A stretch of 15,204 bases of DNA from Theristus sp. LFF4_11 (taxonomy: Eukaryota > Nematoda > Chromadorea > Monhysterida > Xyalidae). This document shows positions 1 to 8,655 of the stretch, piece after piece. The translations under genes and the position numbers were made by a program. Where the stretch lies: the NCBI GenBank assembly GCA_030248135.1, contig JASANC010002924.1, positions 1-15,204 on the forward strand, written 5' to 3'. The number at the start of each line of letters is the position of its first letter. Positions within the stretch are counted from its first letter, which is position 1. The notes under the pieces are model-generated. The model had not been told where the DNA came from. It saw only the letters and a program-made list of their open reading frames with translations, and did not search any database.

Positions 1-177
1 TAAGCGGCATTTGGCTCCGTTTGTTCTCTCGATAAACGATACGTCAGAAATCGATGACGATTCCGCCAATAGCAACAATAAACAAGCGATTGAGACAACA
101 TGAAAACGCGCGAAACATTTTCCAAATCGTTCCGACCTGTTGCCAGAGTGAGGCGATTGAGTTCCAAATGTTGCGCT
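1..177 (-). other. Open frame running off the left edge, unassigned
   Basis: One minus-strand frame is open from a stop at about 180 to the window edge. It encodes a basic stretch followed by a hydrophobic run (VVSIACLLLLLAES), which resembles a signal peptide or membrane anchor. There is no ATG in this frame inside the window, and other frames here are also open for short distances. I do not recognise a family. It could be the first coding exon of a leftward gene whose control region is the motif-rich stretch at 460-760, or chance open sequence. Confidence 0.15.
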
Positions 178-459
178 TTATCGGTGGATACATGTAGTAA
201 TCACGGCCAACACGGTTGTGCAGCTGCAAAAACAAACAGAAAAACATTTGCTATCGTTTTTTGTTTCATTTTGAAGCACCTTTCGTTTGGAACAGTGCTT
301 TGTTGTATTCCTCTGGTACAAAGTCCTAGTCTGAGGACGGTGCACTGCACTCGGTTGCTGCACTGCACAAACAAGCACACAAGCAAGCATACATACGGAT
401 ATTACAGCAGAGTGGGCGCACACTTGTTTGAGGCGCGTTTATACCGGACGTATGCAGGC

Positions 460-760
460 CGTACGTCATGTAAGAACGGTAGTACACAATAACACGAGAC
501 CTAAAGTGACGTGCCGTACATGTACGTCATGTCAGTCTCTCTCGTGTTGTTGCATGCTACCGTGCATACAGTCCATCTCGATATATATGCAACTAGCTGA
601 TTAGTTGGTCATAGCAATTTTCAACGCTGATTGGTTAGTCATGAGCAAATCTCAGCGCTGATTGGCTGGTCATGAGCAATTCTCAGCGCTGATTGCTTGG
701 TCATTACGTCATGTTGCATATATTTTCCAGACGGACTGTACTTCTACATACGTCAGGTAA
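460..760. promoter_or_regulatory. Promoter-like cluster of TACGTCA and CCAAT-type motifs
   Basis: The heptamer TACGTCA (the core of CRE/ATF sites) occurs at 462-468, 523-529, 705-711 and 749-755, and again at 40-46. The second copy sits in a dyad: TGACGT (507-512) faces ACGTCA (524-529) around the palindrome GTACATGTAC (516-525). The same stretch contains the 31-bp repeat with CTGATTGG boxes. Clustering of CRE-like and NF-Y-like motifs is typical of eukaryotic promoters. The gene it would serve is not identified; the leftward frame at the window edge is the best candidate. Function is inferred. Confidence 0.4.
595..713 (+). repeat. Four-copy tandem repeat of about 31 bp
   Basis: Units run 595-624, 625-655, 656-686 and 687-713. 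Each starts with [AC]GCTGATT and continues with a variant of GGTCATGAGCAA and TCTCAG. Units 2 and 3 are nearly identical; unit 1 is degenerate and unit 4 is cut short and runs into TTACGTCATG. Units 2 and 3 contain CTGATTGG, the reverse complement of CCAATCAG, which is a good NF-Y/CCAAT-box match. The period is close to three DNA helical turns, so the boxes would lie on the same face. Confidence 0.8.
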
Positions 761-818
761 TATCTTTTATTTTGGTCCCGCGTCTCAACGCGCGCATAAA
801 TGGGTAAGCAGTCTCATG
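714..818. other. Short unique spacer, no gene seen
   Basis: Unique sequence between the tandem repeat and element A. It contains one TACGTCA motif (749-755) and ends in GTCTCATG (811-818), the left target-site duplication of element A. No coding potential is evident. Confidence 0.6.
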
Positions 819-1974
819 TAGGGGTGGGTCGGTATAAAAAACGGTTTTTTTCGGTATAAAAAACGGTTTAAAAAACGGTTTTTTATACCAGCGCCAAAAA
901 ATGGCCAAAATAAATTACCGATATTTTACCGCGTAAATTTTGGTTTTTTTTCGGTTTTTTATACCGCCGAAGGACCCAAATTTCAATTTTTGAAATCACT
1001 CAAAATGCACTGTATTCCGCATATCCATTTCAATTTTCATTTTCGCCACTTCATAACTTGATGTTCCGGAGAACACAATTCACGCTCTTGGTATAAATAA
1101 AGCACACTGAGACCCGTGTCAAGTGTTGCTGGCAACAGCACGGAATCGTTGCTGTCAAACTGCGACAGCACGGATTCGCAGTCCCCGTCGGCAGCGTCAG
1201 CTGCTGCCACTGAGAACATTGCTGCGCTTGCATCGGCAAATTGTGTGGACAGCTCTGATGACGACTTCACTGATGATGATGGTGACGGCTGCATTGATGA
1301 TACTCATGATGATGATGATGAATAGACAAAAATCGGGTGAATGGCTAATATTTATTCAGTCAAATTTCCTGAAATTTTGTGTCTTTGAACTCGGAAATTG
1401 CTCAAAGTTTTGTTGGTGATGTCGTCGTGCTGTTGTACTGGTGATAGTGACCCGAATCTCCATCTGATTTTTTTGCTCTTTCAATTTTGTTCTTGGTTTA
1501 CTTCTTTCGTCTGTGCGGGTTCGTGATTCTTTTTGTCTTTCGGTGATCTTTTATTTAGAAACGCGGTGAAATTGTTGTGCAGTTACATATCTCTCGATCG
1601 TGTCAGTTCAATTGATTTGCATGTATCACATTCCTTGCTGTTTCAAATATCAATCTGTCTTGCGTTAGTTTTTTTGTTTTAAACTCGCATCTGATAATTT
1701 TTCTGATGCTGCATTCTCTCTAAGCGCCACCGATTCAAATAAAATCAAGATTGGAATACGTTTCCATTGAAACACATACAGTTTCTGGCTACAATTGTGG
1801 TCTTTTACTCATTATTCAGCGGTTTGCGTAAAATCAGAGCACCAGAAATTGTCGCAATCACAAGATTCTTCAAATACTGGGTCGGTAAAAAAACCGGGTA
1901 TAAAGAACCGGACGCGGTATAAAAAACCGTTTTATATACATGGATTTGAAAAAAACCGTTTTTTACCACCCCTA
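819..1974. mobile_element. Element A: hAT-like DNA transposon, degenerate
   Basis: The element is bounded by the perfect 8-bp direct repeat GTCTCATG at 811-818 and 1975-1982. Its ends are inverted: the left begins TAGGGGTGGGTCGGTAT and the right, read inwards, begins TAGGGGTGGTAAAAAACGG. An 8-bp duplication with a TAGGG-type end is the hallmark of the hAT superfamily. Just inside both ends are short repeats of the type GGTATAAAAAACGG, in opposite orientation at the two sides. At 1156 bp it is too short for a full hAT transposase and no transposase domain is visible, so it is a non-autonomous or decayed copy. It lies beyond the recognisable 3' end of the GPAA1 homologue. Confidence 0.85.
1116..1325 (+). 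pseudogene. Ser/Asp-rich open frame in element A, possible last exon
   Basis: A 69-codon plus-strand frame ends in TAG at 1323-1325. The first half is Ser/Ala/Asn-rich and the last 25 residues are very acidic (DSSDDDFTDDDGDG, then DDTHDDDDE). No ATG starts it; a possible splice acceptor (GGCAACAG) lies near 1137. Some hAT transposases carry acidic tails after the dimerisation domain, so this could be the remains of the last transposase exon, but no hAT dimerisation motif precedes it. GAT repeats alone could also produce it by chance. Confidence 0.25.
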
Positions 1975-1982
1975 GTCTCATG

Positions 1983-2237
1983 CACGACGCGGGAATTCAA
2001 AATTGGCAAAGGGATCCGAGTCCCCTAAATGAGGCCGGGTCACTTTTGGCTATTCTGAAATACCACATACAGATTGAAACTAGTTTTCTTTTATGTCCAC
2101 AACCGCATTGAGTCGCAGGCCTTAAAGAAAAGATAATATAAACGGGCCTTTATGAGCGTGCCTCCATACCGAGCACATGATGACGTCAGACTTGGACGTT
2201 GCCAGTCTGCGTGCACAAGAAACACAAGCGAACCAAC
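1983..2237 (-). other. Unresolved stretch downstream of GPAA1 exon 7
   Basis: On the minus strand this follows the exon 7 donor. A possible further exon begins after GTGCACGCAG at about 2207 and reads LATSKSDVIMCSVWRHAHKG, ending at a TAA at 2122-2124. It weakly resembles the GAA1 segment that follows the NGxLPNLDL region, but it would need an intron of only about 31 bases after exon 7. A 49-base GTATGG...TTTAAG intron can also be drawn. Neither is convincing. No transmembrane-type coding sequence is visible. A perfect CRE (TGACGTCA) is present at 2181-2188. Confidence 0.25.
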
Positions 2238-3964
2238 CAATCCGTACTGCGACACGGCCACCCCGTTGTCTTGCAGTGATTTCACGACTAAATTCACCAA
2301 ATCCAAATTCGGCAGTTTTCCGTTCAACATGTTGTAGCGGACGTCGACAGCGGTGAACCAACCTGCACGTTTTTACACGCAACATTTTTACCTCGCTCAT
2401 CCATCCGTTTTTTCTTGGCAAGGGCAACGCCCGGCATACCCACTCCTGCACTAAATCACCGGGGTAGGAGTTGGTAACTTCGGGTTTCTGCAACCGTGGG
2501 GTCGAAGCAAGTTTCATAAAAGACATTGGTTGTAATAAAAAACACGTTTTTTGGTTCCACTGTCACACACACACGCGTGAAAACGAATGCCGTCGTCGCT
2601 TCTGTGTGCGAGTGCCCCAATGAGTCAAACGGTATCACCAGACAGGAACGCTCACGACCAAAATACCACTCGAGGTGTCGAGAATCAAATTTTTGAACAA
2701 TCAAAACAAGCCCAGCAAACCAACCCGACTGTGTGCCGCTGTTCTCCGGGTCCGAATCGACGTATTCAAGTCCGATCGCGGCCTGAATCACCCCGCTGTG
2801 TGTTGCGAGACCCTCCGACGGCAAGCGAATGCCTGCGCAAACGAGCGAACTGTTTATAAAGTCAGGCGTTGTTGCTTTTCTATTGTATAAAGACACGTTT
2901 CGCTAATCGAGCTTCTAATAACTGATGGTGCGGTGACGAAAACATGGGTCGTTTAGTTCCTTCAATTCTTCTGGGCTGGGGCTAACTGTCACGACGCAAC
3001 GTGCACAGTACAGAAACCGCAAATCAAGACAATTTTGTGAAATCTGTTTTTCAGTCGAGAGTTTCGCTGAACAGACCTTACCAAAAAAACCCGAAATGTT
3101 GAACAAAACAAAAGAAATATCATTTGAATGAAACCTACCGGGCACCTCTACGCCGTGATAGGCGGCCAGGAACGCTTGCATGCCCACGAGGCCGTTGTCT
3201 GATACCACCAGCCAAATGTCCTTCGCCCAATAGTTGCGTCCTAGAGCGTATCCTTTCTCATTTTTCATCACGATCACCACACTGACCCCAGTAGACTGTC
3301 GTATTAACGGCAAAAAGTACTAGTACACGGTGGCCCAAACGTCATCAGACAAATTCAATTTTACGTTTCCGAGAAAACTCTCAAAACTGACAAAAAACAT
3401 GACACAATGGAACCTTCACGCAATGTGCACGACGAATTGCTCCCCGAAAGGAACGCTAGAAAGAATCGCAAACAAACGAAACGAGCACAAATGGAAAGAC
3501 GACCTCTAAAGTTTCGCATCAGGTCGAGCACGGCAGCGAGCAGATGACGTGTGTGCCAGTGCAACGGCATGCACAGCAGCAGCGCCTCCGTCGGCGCACC
3601 GCGACCCGACCGCAGCACTCCGTAGAACGTCTCGTGCGACGTCGTCTGCAAAGCTTTGAATGGAGAATATTGCAGTATTGAAACGCTTCGTCCGGTATAG
3701 ATCTGTTACCATGAAAAATAGCCGGGGTACATAAGGAACATAATAATTTGCTTGCCTGTCAATTATCATCAACAAAATCACCATTTCAGAGACAGAGAGA
3801 GAGAGAGAGATGTGGGAACCAACCAAACCATCGGAAAATTAAGCGGACACCTGGACATCAAAACCACGTCTCCGTGTATCCTGCTTTGACCGAGCCGCGG
3901 AGACCCGTCTTTTCTCAGACGTAATATCACTCTTTTGTCTTTGACCTCTGAAGCCAACAACAAT

Positions 3965-4040
<76 letters not shown>

Positions 4041-4930
4041 CCAACAACACCAAGCGCGCTCACCACACGACTGAGTGGTGAACTGAGATTGTAGCGCAGC
4101 ACGTACGCCTCGATGCCGATGCTGCGCGTCTGCTGCCGTGCGAACGCGAACGCCTCGCGCACAGAGCAGCCACTGAAATGGAAACGATTCAACGGTTGAA
4201 TGATGGTGACGTTTCAGCTGGCAAGCAGTTTCCTCGGTTCAAGCGTTTCGCGTGTATTCCAGACATCGACAACGGCGATTTTCGCATTATTACGTTATTA
4301 AGTTTTCATTATTACGATCCAGGCACGCAGCCGAGCGAAATTCAACGCTGCTGTTTGTGTTCATCAGCGCGATTCATTGTTTATTGATCCACAGTTGATT
4401 GGTGTTACAATTTATTTGGAACGTCAAGCTGTTCGAGCGCAAGCGAAACGTTCCAAATAAATTGTAACTTCATAATCAACTTGGTGAATTGCGTTGCGAT
4501 GCGACCAAACACAAACATCAGTAACAATGCAGATTCATACGCACAGCTTATACGCAAACATCAAACGTAAATTAATGAAACTTTATGAAAATTTTCAACC
4601 TGTCAGGCGACGGACATGCGGACAACATGGACTTGGTCGCATGACGGAGCCATTTTGTGTCCGCCTCATACTCGGTGGGCGCCAAACGGGGCAGCAAAGC
4701 ATTTTCAGAGAAATACGTCGGCTCCGGCAGTTTTAGCACGACGACGAAAAACGAAATGCACGCTGGAAAAGTGACGATAGTGAAATTGAAGACAAAAAAG
4801 TGACAACTCTTCAAAATGAGAAACACTTACATATAACATACAGAACTGGCGACAGCACCAAAAGAGAACGCCGAAAAATCCGTTGTCTTTTCGTTTCCTC
4901 TTCTGGTTCGTTTTCTTTAACTTCTTTCAT
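2238..4930 (-). CDS. GPAA1: GPI transamidase subunit GPAA1/GAA1 homologue, N-terminal half
   Basis: GAA1 is a membrane subunit of the ER complex that transfers GPI anchors to proteins; its luminal part is an M28-peptidase-like fold. Seven minus-strand exons join without a frame break: 4831-4930, 4600-4762, 4064-4172, 3504-3645, 3139-3240, 2725-2832 and 2238-2362 (about 283 codons). Introns 1-6 are 68, 427, 418, 263, 306 and 362 bases, all GT-AG. The start ATG (4928-4930) precedes a basic segment (KRQRIFRRS), then one membrane span at about residues 22-43. Family motifs follow in the right order: TYFSENAL (49-56), RSIGIEAYV, FYGVLRSGRGAPTEALLL, NYWAKDIWL (174-182) with GMQAFLAAYHGVEV, SGVIQAAIGLE, and NGKLPNLDL (255-263). 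Vertebrate GPAA1 is about 620 residues, so the C-terminal multi-span half is missing here: off the window, interrupted, or lost. The last donor is chosen by analogy with exon 6 (both G|GTTGGTT). Confidence 0.87.
2363..2724 (-). other. GPAA1 intron 6 flanked by an 8-bp direct repeat
   Basis: The intron is bounded by the same octamer, GGTTGGTT on the gene strand, at 2718-2725 (last exon base plus intron start) and 2356-2363 (last intron base plus exon start). The two copies are in the same register, so the exact splice point is fixed only by the GT-AG rule. The interior shows no recognised element. Confidence 0.55.
3794..3810. repeat. Short (AG)n microsatellite
   Basis: A run of about eight AG units in intron 3 of the GPAA1 homologue; it reads as CT on the gene strand. 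Confidence 0.85.
3955..4053. repeat. (CAA)n microsatellite in GPAA1 intron 3
   Basis: About 77 bases of uninterrupted AAC/CAA (roughly 25 units, 3965-4041), with impure units on both sides. It lies in intron 3, about ten bases beyond the exon 3 donor (GTGAGC at 4058-4063), and on the gene strand it is a (GTT)n tract. The long valine and leucine runs in the overlapping minus-strand frames are this repeat and not protein. Confidence 0.95.
4404..4468. repeat. Perfect 21-bp inverted repeat in GPAA1 intron 2
   Basis: Arms at 4404-4424 and 4448-4468 are exact reverse complements (starting GTTACAATTTATTTGGAAC) with a 23-base loop. Because each arm carries TA near its outer end (GTTAC / GTAAC), the structure can be read as TA, inverted ends CAATTTATTTGG, and TA again: a mariner-type element deleted down to its ends. 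It could equally be a hairpin RNA precursor in the intron. It is the cleanest short palindrome in the gene. Confidence 0.75.
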
Positions 4931-4984
4931 TTTCGCCCTTTCACTGTTGCTTAAAAGTAAAAATAAAACACGGATACAAAACGA

Positions 4985-5040
4985 ACTCCCTGGTTTATTT
5001 GGCACAACTTTGATTTTTGAAATTTTTTTAACAGCCCTAG
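4985..5040 (+). mobile_element. Fragment of the B/D hAT-like family next to the GPAA1 start
   Basis: The stretch CTCCCTGG, then TTGGCACAACTTTGATTTTTG, an AT run and AACAGCCCTA matches the right-hand part of element D (7556-7671), with most of its A/T tract deleted. It starts about 55 bases upstream of the GPAA1 start codon, so it lies in the promoter or 5' untranslated region of that gene. No matching left end was found, so it is a relic. Confidence 0.6.
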
Positions 5041-5201
5041 TTGGGTTGTTTTTTTCGAAACCAAGCTAGCACACTAACGAAATGAATGCTGAAAGAATAT
5101 TCTTCATTTGTTAATTGTTTGTTTTGTTTGATTGTTCCTTCACGTGATGCATCTTATTAAAAGATGTGCATGTGCAGTAGCGGTGGCCCATGCGGCCTGC
5201 C
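5041..5201 (-). promoter_or_regulatory. GPAA1 upstream region with an E-box and an inverted repeat
   Basis: The remaining unique sequence upstream of GPAA1 before the transposon block. It holds a perfect E-box CACGTG (5141-5146) followed by an inverted repeat in which GATGCATCTT faces AAGATGTGCATG (5146-5172). Its place upstream of the leftward gene suggests promoter function; this is inference. It ends in the left target duplication of element B (5194-5201). Confidence 0.3.
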
Positions 5202-5884
5202 TAGAGATGTAAGGGTCAAAAATTTTTTTTTAATTTAAAAAAAGTAAAAAAATAAGCATTTTTTTAAATTTTTTTTATTAAAAATTTTTGAAATTTTTTC
5301 TTTAATGTGCCCTGAAAATGCCGTTTTTGGCACAATTTTTCGAAAGTTCAACAAAAATTTTCTTTGACTTTACCTTGTCACTTTGTCTTCAACGCTGCAG
5401 GTGGTATTCTGGATTGATTTATCGACTGTTTTCAGCCTTGGTGAGTGATGATCGACTCGCGCATTGAAGTACTTGAGCGTCGCAAAGGCTAGTTCAACAA
5501 ATTCCGATGCCGCTAAGGTGAGATAGAAGCAGAGATCTCACATTTACGCATCGTTTTTCAGGATCTCGAAAGGTCGAAATTGCACTGTCTGCCACTGCAA
5601 GCGTAACTTCGTTGGTTGCTCGTTGCTGTTTCGCCTCGTGTCGTCAGCATGATCACACCGGTTTGTTGTTGAACTTGTTTCCGTGTTATTTGAGGTGAAT
5701 TGAGAGGCAAAACACGAGACGTGATGTCGTCGGTGGGAAAATGGGGTCGCCGAAACCGAGTCTGAAATTTTCACCCTCCTCCCATATGAGTGGGGGTCAT
5801 ATGGTAAGTCGGTGGCTCCTCAGATGGTGATATTCGGACTCCCTGACAGTAGCGAAAGTGCGGGGGGGGGTGGGGGGGTCCACC

Positions 5885-7683
5885 TAGGGTTAGGGGGAAA
5901 AAAATCCGGATTTTTTTTTTAAATTAAAAAAAAAATTTTTTTTTAAAAAAATTTTTTTTTACAAGTTAGGTTTGTTCGAAGCGTCTCGTCGAGCTGAGTT
6001 CATCTAGACTATTTTCAGAACGATCCGGAAAACTATAAGAGCGAAAATCGTGTTTTATTGAAATTATGTCCATTTCATAGAGGGAAAGTTGCATTTTCAA
6101 CAGTAAAACAGGACAATTTTCGACGTGTACTTGAATATTGAACCGTTCTTAGTTGTTCCTCTTTAGAAAATTACCAAAATTTGACTGTGTTCAAAAATTC
6201 CTGTTTGCTGTAGCTAAGTCGGCAACCCCTGTCGACCCGGTCGCCCCCCCCCCCCCCCAAGACACTTACTTTCAGGTTCAACCAGCTATGCTATCTGCCA
6301 CATGGCGAGAGCCCACTCTTCAAATCATCGTATCGAAAACACGTACCATGATTTCGCGATCACGTTGCGGGCAACTGACAGACGCAAGTTTAACACGTTA
6401 GTTTTGCTCAGCACGCAAGTTTTAACATGTGGCCATGTTATCGGGCATCTGAAAAACGGTCGTGTGATGTGGTATTAACCAACATCCCCGCTCCAATTGT
6501 TTAACAATATATCGCACAACTCCATTGCAGACCTATAACGTACGCCAATCAACAAGATATCATGTTCATCTCATGGCCTACCGACTGAAAAAACATGTTC
6601 TAAGTTGCAAGAAAACGATTTCTGAAACGATATTTCAATTCAGTTAAGTCATTTCAACGCTAAAAATTGACTCTAGAAGTCATCCAAATCGAAAAACATG
6701 GAGTACGTCGGTCAAAATGACCAAATAATGACATGTACCTAAGCACACAAAGAAGTTGGGAAGAAAATTTGGTTTGAACTTTCAAAAAATTATGCCATAA
6801 ATCGAATTTTCAGAGCAAAGTAGAAGAAAAATTTTTCAAATTTTTTTTTAAGTTTGAAAAAAAAAATCCAAATTTTAAAAAAAAAAAAACGAAAAAAAAA
6901 TAAAAAAATTTTTTTTTTTTCAAAGCCCCTAACTAGGGTTGTTAAACAAAAATGAAAATTTTTTTTTTAAAAAAAAAAGTGATTAAAAAAAAAACAAAAA
7001 TGCCGATTTTTTTTTTTAAAAAAAAAATCCGAAAAATTTTCCTCTAATATGCTCTGAAAACCTCAATTTTGGCACAATTTTTCGAAAGTTCAACAAAAAT
7101 TTTCTTTGATTATACCTCGTAAAACCTTTAGCAGTCGATTTTGGGCCGTTTTACCGACTGATTTTAGGCTTCGACAACATCTGCGATGAAGTTTTTGAGC
7201 GTCCCAAAGCTTAGCCTACCATTTCCGATGCAGATAAGGTGACGATTCGCCTCGCAGAGCGTCCGATTGTGCTCGCTGCTCCGTTTGCAAGCGCTACGTT
7301 GTCTGGTTGCTGCTTCGTGTCGTGTCGTCGCGACACCATCAGAAGAATTGATCGAATTTCAAGGCGGTATGTTTGTCTTCACTTTAGCATTAGCTTAGCT
7401 GGGGACAATTAGTGACGTTTTGGAGGTCAAAACACAAGAAGAGGCATGGTGACGGTTTGGAAAAGGGGTAATTGAGGTCACCAAAACAAAATCTGCAAAG
7501 TTCCGCCATACGGGAGTCATTCGGGAGGCGCTTGCATATCATATGTGGTTCTTCGGACTCCCTGATTGATTTAGCACAACTTTGATTTTTGAAATTTTTT
7601 TTTTTTAAAAAAAATTTTTTTTTTTTAAAAAAAAACAAAAATGACGATTTTTGTTTTTTTTAACAACCCTACCCCTAACCCTA
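5885..7683. mobile_element. Element F: hAT-like, inserted in element C and split by D
   Basis: Perfect 8-bp duplication GGTCCACC at 5877-5884 and 7684-7691. The terminal inverted repeat is a perfect 12-mer: TAGGGTTAGGGG on the left and CCCCTAACCCTA on the right. Element D sits inside the right terminal repeat. Net length without D is about 1.05 kb. The region 6755-6925 is a diverged, reversed relative of the B/D core (compare TTCAGAGCAAAGTAGAAG with the reverse of CTTTAATGTGCCCTGAA), so F is an older, inverted cousin. It contains a 15-base C run at 6244-6258. No transposase domain is visible. Confidence 0.82.
6934..7671. mobile_element. Element D: 738-bp hAT-like element, innermost of the nest
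   Basis: Perfect 8-bp duplication CCCCTAAC at 6926-6933 and 7672-7679. Left end TAGGGTTGTTAAACAAAAAT; right end read inwards TAGGGTTGTTAAAAAAAACA. The interior (7030-7560) aligns with the middle of B and E, including GGCACAATTTTTCGAAAG and CGGACTCCCTGA, but is clearly diverged, so D is a separate subfamily of the same group and similar in length. It inserted into the terminal repeat of element F. It is non-coding. Confidence 0.85.
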
Positions 7684-7708
7684 GGTCCACCCCCCCCCCC
7701 TCAGCCGA

Positions 7709-8655
7709 AAATCCTGCCCGTGCACGGGCAGATACCCGTGTACCCCCCCTCCCCCCCTTTACCTCGACACGGGTACTAGACTCCCCCCACCCCCCTCCGC
7801 GAGAAAACACGGGATCGCACCCCCCCTCACGGTGGTCAATCTCATCTCAATTTTTTCCAAAAATACCGTAATTTTTGCATTTTTCTTGACGTTTGTGTCT
7901 GTCCCTGCATAGATTTTGTTGTTTCTGACCAAACAAGCAGCTTGCTTGCACAAAATATTCTGTATTTTACAAGAATTTCTGTGTTTTTCTAAGGCAAAAA
8001 TTTGGTATTACCCGTGCGATCCCGTGCACCCCCCCCCCCCCTCACGAAATTTTTCTGCCAGTGCACCATCGTTGTTCTAGGGGGGGGGGGCCTGGGGGGG
8101 GGCCCGGCCCCCCCCCCAAAAATTTTCGAATCTATCTCTATCAAACAGGTTTTTTCGGCTCAGCTATTATCTATCTAAAAAAATTTCTCAGCCAGCTATC
8201 CATCTGAAATTTTTGTCTTCGAAGACATAAAATGAGTCAATTTTTGACCAAAATTGACCATTTTTGCTCGTAATTCTTGAAAATTTCGCTAATTTTAGGT
8301 AAAATACGCGTTTATACTTGATTTTAGTGTATTTTTAGCATTATTTTGCTGTTTTTGTAGCTTTTTAGCGTTTTAGCTATCTATCTATCAAATTTCAAAA
8401 TTTTGACCGGCCCCCCCAAAGTCACATGGCCCCCCCCGCGGCCCCCCCCCCAAAATTTTCCAGCTATCTATCTATCTAGAAAATTTGCTCCAGCTATCTA
8501 TATCGGCCCCCCCCCAACCCCTCGGCTCTGGAACAACTATGCAGTGCACGGGCACCCCCCCCTCAAGAAAATTTGCTGCCCGTGCACCCCTCCCCTCACC
8601 GAGAAGGCACCTGACCCCCCCTCTAAAATTAGGCAAACACCCCCCCTCACCCGAG
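7709..8655. repeat. C-rich subterminal repeats with a GTGCAC core in element C
   Basis: The right arm of element C repeats a loose unit: a GTGCAC- or ACGGG-containing core, then 7-14 C, then TCAC. Examples lie near 7720-7760, 7808-7830, 8018-8045, 8538-8563, 8577-8600 and 8636-8652. The first contains an 18-bp perfect palindrome CTGCCCGTGCACGGGCAG (7714-7731). Between them are blocks of CAGCTATCTATCTATC (about 8155-8200, 8376-8397 and 8459-8500). A G-run/C-run pair at 8081-8118 can fold back on itself. hAT transposases bind repeated subterminal motifs, which is one possible role. Confidence 0.6.

Noticed and set aside
100..492. 130-codon plus-strand frame at the left end
   Set aside because: Composition is Cys/Thr/Lys-rich and irregular, there is no family resemblance, and its 3' part runs through the promoter-like motifs.
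3778..4192. Minus-strand frames with long Leu or Val runs, resembling membrane proteins
   Set aside because: The runs are translations of the (CAA)n microsatellite in GPAA1 intron 3; only 4064-4172 is exon.
4178..4387. 69-codon plus-strand frame starting with ATG beside GPAA1 exon 3
   Set aside because: It lies in intron 2 on the opposite strand, has no recognisable family and no splice context.
6153..6401. 82-codon plus-strand frame with a proline run
   Set aside because: It lies inside element F, the proline run is a C15 tract, and there is no domain or repeat-family support for coding.
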